64,000 bases of DNA from contig NZ_AP019655.1 of assembly GCF_009938205.1 (NCBI RefSeq), positions 434,001 to 498,000 of the forward strand, read 5' to 3'. Shown here piece after piece: positions 58,751 to 64,000 of the stretch (its first letter is position 1; each line of letters begins with the position of its first letter). This DNA comes from Vibrio panuliri. GTDB lineage: Bacteria > Pseudomonadota > Gammaproteobacteria > Enterobacterales > Vibrionaceae. The translations under genes and the position numbers were made by a program. The notes beneath the pieces were generated by a model. The model worked only from the letters and a program-made list of their open reading frames with translations, searched no databases and was not told the origin of the DNA.

Positions 58751-60610
58751 ATGGATCACTATTTTAAGGCTTTCGAGCATCGTGTTCCGCCAGAGCCAGT
58801 ACCACATAGTATTCCGCGAGAGTTACTGTATCAGTATCTTGCTACCTGTAATTTGACGCTTGGCATTTGGTATTTATGGTGGCGTTGGTCTTATGCACTT
58901 AACTACGACGCATTGTGGTTCTCTCTTCCGCTCGCGTTTGCGGAGTCATGTGCTTTTATTGGTTCAATGCTGTTTACCTACAACCTATGGAAAGTGAAGG
59001 ATGAACCGCGGCGTGAAGCACCATTTAAAATTGCTGAGTGCGTGAGCGACACAGATGAAGACAGACCAATCAGTGTCGATGTGTTTTTCCCAAGCTATGA
59101 CGAAGAGCCTGAGTTAGTGAAACTCAGCATACTCGATGCACAACGAATTCGTTACCCACATGATATTGAGATAAAAATCTACATTCTTGATGATGGCAAT
59201 CGCCCTGAAATGAAGGTGATGGCCGAAGAAATGAACGTTGGTTATATTACTAGAGACGGCAATATTGGCTTCAAAGCTGGAAACTTGCGCAATGCGATGG
59301 AAAGAACATCGGGTGATTTCGTGGTTATTTGTGACGCCGATACCCGCCCATTTCCTACTATCCTAGAGAACACGTTAGGTTATTTCCGAGATCCAAAAGT
59401 AGCTTGGGTGCAGACGCCACAGTGGTTTTTCGATTTGCCTGAAGGGGAGCGTTTACCAGCCTTTTTACAACGTAAAGTTGGTGCTTGGGCTGCATCGCTT
59501 GGAGCAGGATTTGAAAAGTTTTACGGCCCAGTCACACTAGGGCAAGACCCTTTTGTAAATGACCCGCAGATGTTTTATGACGTGATTCAACGTCGCCGCA
59601 ACTGGGCTAATGCGTCGTTTTGTTGCGGAGCGGGTTCAATTCACCGCCGAGAAGCGGTGATGGAGGCCGCGTTGCGTGCTTATGCTGAGCAAATTACCAA
59701 AGAACAAGATGAAGTTGAGCGACAAATCCGTCGTTTAACCAAAGAAAAGCAAGTTGATAAAGATGTCTCAGACAACTTACGCAATGAAATCTTGTTTGAT
59801 ACCGAGTTCACGCCTTATAAGTTTCACGTTTCTGAAGACCTTTATACATCGATTGTGCTGCATGCTGACCAAGAGCGAGGCTGGCGTTCGGTGTTGCATC
59901 CTCGAGTTGAGAGTAAAATGCTTTCTCCACAAGATCTGCAAACATGGACCGTACAGCGCTTTAAGTATTCCGGTGGGTCGATAGATATCTTTATGAACGA
60001 CAATCCCATCTTTCGTAAAGGGCTTAATTTAAAGCAGAAGCTGATGTATGGCGCGAGTTTTTGGTCTAACTTATCGGCGATCTGGAACATCATTTTCCTT
60101 GCTTGTCCGATTGTCTACTTTCTCACCTCTATCGCGCCGGTCAGTGCTTATGACGTCACTTTTTACATGCACTTTTTACCTTATGTGCTCACCGCCGAGC
60201 TGGCGATGATGATAGGAACTTGGGGCGTTGCGGGTTATAAGGGCAAAACGAATTTCTTGTCATTTTTCCCGGTCAACTTACGAGCATTATGGACGGTGTT
60301 GCGCGGGCGCAAGATCAGCTTCCCAACTACCCCAAAAGAACGTCAAACCGGTAACTTTTTCAAACTGGTTATCCCGCAGGCAATGGTCTTTTTTATTAGC
60401 CTATTTGCGCTTATTTTCGCATGGGTAGGGTACAGTTTTGGTTCTTGGGGTAACTATTCATTTGGCGGACTGGTTCTTAACACATTTTGGATTATCAATA
60501 ACATGATGGCGATGTGGGGCATGATGGCTGCGGCTTTCTGGACGCCACCTTCGACCGATGAAGATGCACAAGCGGCAACGGATGCAGAGGAGTTAAAATA
60601 TGGAGTTTAA
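58751..60610 (+). CDS. BcsA-like processive family 2 glycosyltransferase
   Basis: 619 residues with two N-terminal and about five C-terminal membrane helices around a cytoplasmic GT-A domain. It has ILDDG (near 147), VICDADTRPF (near 195), HVSEDLYTS (the TED-equivalent, near 362) and a QxxRW variant QRFKYSGG (near 401). An extra charged helical stretch (about 310-350, rich in Lys/Glu/Arg) lies between DAD and TED. There is no C-terminal PilZ domain, so c-di-GMP control would need another protein. It probably polymerises and extrudes a beta-linked glycan. Its stop overlaps the next gene by 11 bases. Confidence 0.9.
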   Translation: MDHYFKAFEHRVPPEPVPHSIPRELLYQYLATCNLTLGIWYLWWRWSYALNYDALWFSLPLAFAESCAFIGSMLFTYNLWKVKDEPRREAPFKIAECVSDTDEDRPISVDVFFPSYDEEPELVKLSILDAQRIRYPHDIEIKIYILDDGNRPEMKVMAEEMNVGYITRDGNIGFKAGNLRNAMERTSGDFVVICDADTRPFPTILENTLGYFRDPKVAWVQTPQWFFDLPEGERLPAFLQRKVGAWAASLGAGFEKFYGPVTLGQDPFVNDPQMFYDVIQRRRNWANASFCCGAGSIHRREAVMEAALRAYAEQITKEQDEVERQIRRLTKEKQVDKDVSDNLRNEILFDTEFTPYKFHVSEDLYTSIVLHADQERGWRSVLHPRVESKMLSPQDLQTWTVQRFKYSGGSIDIFMNDNPIFRKGLNLKQKLMYGASFWSNLSAIWNIIFLACPIVYFLTSIAPVSAYDVTFYMHFLPYVLTAELAMMIGTWGVAGYKGKTNFLSFFPVNLRALWTVLRGRKISFPTTPKERQTGNFFKLVIPQAMVFFISLFALIFAWVGYSFGSWGNYSFGGLVLNTFWIINNMMAMWGMMAAAFWTPPSTDEDAQAATDAEELKYGV

Positions 60611-61919
60611 GCAAGCATTAGTTAATGCGCGTCACCACATCGTGTTTATTTTAGGCTTAGCGACCGCGCTGGTGATTGCCTTCGCTATTGAAACCCGTGA
60701 AAGTGGACAAGTGCTTGGCAATATCAGCTTTGAAGCCCCAGAAGAAATCCCTTTCAAGCAAAGTCGCGTTCTGACGGCGCAAGAGTATGAGTGGGCGAAC
60801 ATTGCGTGGCAATACTTTGAAAACAACTACCAAGAAAACACTGGCTTGGTGAACTCGGTTGATGGATATCCTTCAACCACTATGTGGGATACCGCTTCCT
60901 ATCTAATGGGCTTGATTGCTGCTGAAAAACTGAATGTGATATCAAGTGACGTATTCAATATGCGCATGGAAAAGGCGCTAACGACCTTGGCACGTCTACC
61001 TTTGGTCAACGGTAAGTTGCCAAACAAAGCTTACAATACCCAAACGCTGCAAATGGTGGATTATGAGAACAACCCCAAAGAAAATGGTATCGGTTGGTCG
61101 GCGATCGATATTGGTCGTATCTTGGTGCCAATGAACGTATTGATTTGGCAGTATCCGCAATTTAATCAGCAAGTAAACAACGTACTTGTGCATTGGCGAG
61201 TCAGTGAAATGCTGATTGATGGCTATATGTTTGGTGCCAGACCAAGTGCTAATAATAATCAGATGGAACTGGTTCAAGAAGGGCGTATTGGTTATGAAGA
61301 GTATGCCTCTAAGTCATTGGCTCTGATGGGGCGAGATGTATTTAACTCAATGAAATACATTGATTTCCTAGAAATGGTTGATGTTTATGGAATACAAATC
61401 CCTACCGATAAACGGGATCCTGCGGAGTTTCATGCCCACAACTACGTGGTGAGTGAGTCCTATATTCTGGATGGTATTGAATTTGGTGCCGATAGTGTAT
61501 CGAAAATTTTCGCCCACCGCGTTTATCAAGCTCAACAGCGTCGTTATAACGAAACTGGCATTTTGACTGCGGTGAGTGAAGATAACGTTGATGAGTCACC
61601 TTACTTTGTCTACAACACGGTGTTTTCCAACGGTAAAACGTGGAACGCGATTTCAGATGACGGTAAAGATCAAGCTCATTTGAAAACCCTTTCGACCAAG
61701 GCTGCATTTGGCTGGTACGCATTGTACGAAGAGGAGTATACCGACTTGTTAATTCAAGAGGCAGGTGAGCTGTACTCAAATAAGAAAGGCTGGTATTCGG
61801 GACGCTACGAACTCGATGGTCGAACGAATAAAGCCATCACGGCCAATACCAATGGCATTGTGCTGGAGTCATTAGCTTATATTGAAAATGGTCCATTACT
61901 GACAATCGGTGAGAAATAA
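60600..61919 (+). CDS. Membrane-anchored DUF3131 protein, tandem copy 1
   Basis: This 439-residue protein has an uncleaved-looking N-terminal anchor (about 13-30), then a DUF3131 domain (about 60-435). Landmarks are NTGLVNSVDGYPSTTMWD (WD near 96), GWSAIDIGRIL, QEGRIGYEEYASK, HNYVVSESYILDG, SPYFVYNTVFSNGKTW and NTNGIVLESLAY. The start codon lies inside the glycosyltransferase gene (11-base overlap), so it is translationally coupled to it. The domain should face the periplasm, where it could trim, bind or guide the glycan. Confidence 0.88.
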   Translation: MEFKQALVNARHHIVFILGLATALVIAFAIETRESGQVLGNISFEAPEEIPFKQSRVLTAQEYEWANIAWQYFENNYQENTGLVNSVDGYPSTTMWDTASYLMGLIAAEKLNVISSDVFNMRMEKALTTLARLPLVNGKLPNKAYNTQTLQMVDYENNPKENGIGWSAIDIGRILVPMNVLIWQYPQFNQQVNNVLVHWRVSEMLIDGYMFGARPSANNNQMELVQEGRIGYEEYASKSLALMGRDVFNSMKYIDFLEMVDVYGIQIPTDKRDPAEFHAHNYVVSESYILDGIEFGADSVSKIFAHRVYQAQQRRYNETGILTAVSEDNVDESPYFVYNTVFSNGKTWNAISDDGKDQAHLKTLSTKAAFGWYALYEEEYTDLLIQEAGELYSNKKGWYSGRYELDGRTNKAITANTNGIVLESLAYIENGPLLTIGEK

Positions 61920-61939
61920 TAATAACTAAGGATAGTTGT

Positions 61940-63340
61940 ATGCGCGGCATTTGTTTAGGTTTAATTACGCTTGCTCTGTTTGGTTGTGGTAACAAGTACA
62001 ATCAGTTTTCAGACGATATTGTTGATAGAAAATCTCATTGGAACACACCCAAACCTCGCTCAGGGGAACTGACTGAGCAAGAAATGGATATGGCTCGAAT
62101 TGCGTGGAAGTATTTTGAGAATAACTACCAAGAATCGACTGGGTTGGTGAACGCGGTAAACAATTATCCATCAGTGACGTGGTGGGATGCCGCTTCTTAC
62201 CTAGCGGGTATGGTGAGTGCGTATGAGCTTGGCATTATCGAAAAAGAGGAACTGGACTCACGTCTAACCCGTTTTCTTGCCACGTTAAACAAGCTCGATC
62301 TATTCCGTGGTGAGTTACCCAATAAAGCCTACAATACCCAAACGGCGGCGAAGGTGGACTATGGTAACCAACCTGGTGAGATTGGCTACTCAGCTCTTGA
62401 CTTAGGGCGTTTGATGATTTGGCTACACATAGTCAAAAACCGCTTCCCTGAGTTTGGACCGAGCATTGATTCTGCGGTATTGCGCTGGAATTTCTGTAAT
62501 CTGATTGATGAGAACGGCACCATGTTTGGCGCATTGCTTGAGCCGGGCAAAGAAGTTCAGTATTTGCAGGAAGGTCGGCTAGGTTATGAAGAGTACGCAG
62601 CGAAGGGGTTTGAGCTGTGGGGTTTTAACGTCACCCAAGCGATTATGCCTGAGCCTTATTCAACCATTAACCTGTTCGGTTATGATGTGCCATATGACAC
62701 CCGCGACCCACGCAAATTAAAAGCGCATAGTTACGTTGTAACGGAAAGTTATGTACTCGATGGGATTGAACTTGGGTGGGATGTGGTGTCAGACCGTTCT
62801 GCTCATGACGATCACTATTCCCATGACTGGATGGCTGAGTTCGCCTTGCAGATCTATCGTGTTCAAGAAGAAAGATACAAACAGACAGGCATTATTACCG
62901 CACGTACTGAGCACCAACTCGCTGGTGCCCCTTACTTTGTTTACGACACGATTTATACCGACGGATTTGCGTGGAACACCATCTCTGAAGTAGGGGACTT
63001 CTTACCTCAATATTCGGCAGTAGCGATCAAAGGTGCTATGGGGATGTGGGTTTTGTGGGACACTGAATATACCGATTTGCTGTTTGACCATGTCTCTACC
63101 GCCTACGATAGAGACAAAGGGTTCTATGAAGGCATTTTTGAGAACGGAACGGGTCTAATCAATACTTTTACCTCCAATAATAACGGCATCACACTGGAGA
63201 TTCTTCTGTACAAAAAACAAGGTAAATTACTGACATATCAAGATAACCCCGCTCCAAGTGTATGGGAAAAGGCGCTTGAATCGCCATTTGGTTATGAAGG
63301 GCAGTGCTTACCACGTAAAAAAATCGAACCCGTAGAATAG
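61940..63340 (+). CDS. DUF3131 lipoprotein, tandem copy 2
   Basis: This 466-residue protein has a lipoprotein signal (lipobox LFGC at about 13-16) and a DUF3131 domain. It has TGLVNAVNNYPSVTWWD (WD near 81-82), YSALDLGRLMIWL, QEGRLGYEEYAAK, HSYVVTESYVLDG and APYFVYDTIYTDGFAW. It differs from copy 1 by its lipid anchor and a short insertion near 275-290. It lies 20 bases after copy 1 and 11 before copy 3. Confidence 0.88.
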   Translation: MRGICLGLITLALFGCGNKYNQFSDDIVDRKSHWNTPKPRSGELTEQEMDMARIAWKYFENNYQESTGLVNAVNNYPSVTWWDAASYLAGMVSAYELGIIEKEELDSRLTRFLATLNKLDLFRGELPNKAYNTQTAAKVDYGNQPGEIGYSALDLGRLMIWLHIVKNRFPEFGPSIDSAVLRWNFCNLIDENGTMFGALLEPGKEVQYLQEGRLGYEEYAAKGFELWGFNVTQAIMPEPYSTINLFGYDVPYDTRDPRKLKAHSYVVTESYVLDGIELGWDVVSDRSAHDDHYSHDWMAEFALQIYRVQEERYKQTGIITARTEHQLAGAPYFVYDTIYTDGFAWNTISEVGDFLPQYSAVAIKGAMGMWVLWDTEYTDLLFDHVSTAYDRDKGFYEGIFENGTGLINTFTSNNNGITLEILLYKKQGKLLTYQDNPAPSVWEKALESPFGYEGQCLPRKKIEPVE

Positions 63341-63351
63341 TGAGATTGCCA

Positions 63352-64000
63352 ATGCTAAAGAATTGGGTTGTTTTAGCAAGCATCTACCTGTTGACCGCCT
63401 GTGGGGTGGTATATCAAGGCGTAAATCATGGCATTGAGGCGATAAACCAATCGCAAATGTTACGTCAAGGGCGGCATGGTGAGTTGACCGAGCAAGAGCT
63501 AGCTTGGGCTGCGACGGCATGGAAATACGTTAGCAACAACACTCAACTATCTACAGGCTTAGTCAATAGCTTAGATAACTATCCGACCACCAATATGTCT
63601 GGTATTGCCGATTATCTGGTTGCGTTACTGGCAGCGAAAGAGTTCGAGTTTATAACCAATAAAGAGTATGACGAGCGACTCTCTTTAGTGTTGAGCTTTC
63701 TGAACAAGATGCCGCTGAGTCAGGGCCAAGTTCCAAATAAGGTATACAGTACTCAACATGGCCAGATGGTTAACTATGGCAATCAACCTCAAGACATTGG
63801 TTGGTCTTCTCTAGATATGGGACGGCTTTTGATTGTCTTGGCTATCGTTAAGCGTCACTCACCTGAGTTTACGGAATACATTGATAAAGCGGTGTTGCGT
63901 TGGAACTTTTGTGAGTTGGTTAGTGAAGATGGTGAACTATATGGCGCGGTGGTACATGATGGGCAAGTGCATCGTTACAAAGAAGGGCGCCTTGGCATTG
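63352..64000 (+). CDS. DUF3131 lipoprotein, tandem copy 3, cut by the window end
   Basis: The ATG at 63352 opens a frame that runs to the window end (216 codons shown). It has a lipobox (LTAC) and the DUF3131 landmarks TGLVNSLDNYPTTN, GWSSLDMGRLLIVL and YKEGRLGI. Where the other three copies have T(M/W)WD, this one reads NMSGIADYL, so the paired Trp-Asp is missing. It may be a diverged or inactive paralogue. Confidence 0.85.
   Translation, partial: MLKNWVVLASIYLLTACGVVYQGVNHGIEAINQSQMLRQGRHGELTEQELAWAATAWKYVSNNTQLSTGLVNSLDNYPTTNMSGIADYLVALLAAKEFEFITNKEYDERLSLVLSFLNKMPLSQGQVPNKVYSTQHGQMVNYGNQPQDIGWSSLDMGRLLIVLAIVKRHSPEFTEYIDKAVLRWNFCELVSEDGELYGAVVHDGQVHRYKEGRLGI

Overview
The window looks like chromosomal DNA of a marine gammaproteobacterium, most likely a Vibrio. 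The grounds are the protein families (alginate-type PL17 lyases, KdgF, ToaB-like sodium symporters, a VpsT/CsgD-like regulator, a BCCT osmolyte transporter, GldA/DhaKLM/DhaR) and a moderate GC content that I estimated by eye. I cannot name the species. I saw no rRNA, tRNA, CRISPR array, insertion sequence, integrase or phage gene. Both window ends cut through a gene.

Layout. (1) 1-4.6 kb: the 3' end of a MATE-type transporter gene, then a leftward operon of an unknown small protein plus a tripartite tricarboxylate-type transporter (tctC-tctB-tctA). (2) 4.8-17.9 kb: uronate catabolism. Two cytoplasmic PL17 oligoalginate lyases point left. Rightward are kdgF, kdgK, eda and a sodium:solute symporter. 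A LacI-type regulator then diverges from a ManD-type sugar-acid dehydratase and a second symporter. Lyases release unsaturated uronate, KdgF opens it, a reductase not found here should make 2-keto-3-deoxygluconate (KDG), and KdgK and Eda turn KDG into pyruvate and glyceraldehyde-3-phosphate. ManD would feed KDG in from an aldonic acid. Three exact TTGTAnTACAA palindromes link the lyase, kdgF and symporter promoters. A separate four-unit 13-bp operator array sits on the ManD promoter. (3) 18-22.1 kb: housekeeping and stress genes (nfsA, an AraC regulator with yqhD, a GGCT-like protein, an HD-domain protein). (4) 22.1-29.7 kb: glycerol/dihydroxyacetone use (gldA, dhaK, dhaL, a DhaM carrying a full Enzyme I, and dhaR). 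(5) 29.9-36 kb: a minimal three-gene chaperone-usher operon beside a VpsT-like regulator, a diguanylate cyclase and an Hpt protein. (6) 36-40.7 kb: a CNMP/CBS/DUF294 protein, a DnaQ-like exonuclease and a BCCT transporter.

(7) 41-64 kb and beyond: the most unusual region, which I read as a surface-polysaccharide and matrix locus. It has a hybrid histidine kinase, four DUF3131 proteins (three in tandem, the last cut by the window end), a type I secretion ABC/HlyD pair with a small zinc-ribbon membrane protein, a 1620-residue protein made almost wholly of RTX calcium-binding repeats, and an outer-membrane barrel. It also has a partner-switching set (receiver-PP2C phosphatase, STAS, RsbW-like kinase) interleaved with a sugar nucleotidyltransferase, and a BcsA-like processive glycosyltransferase. 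A good sigma-54 promoter lies 26 bases in front of the RTX start codon. No sigma factor, TolC or export porin is present in the window. My inference is that the locus makes and exports a glycan together with a secreted calcium-binding matrix protein, and that partner switching controls its output.
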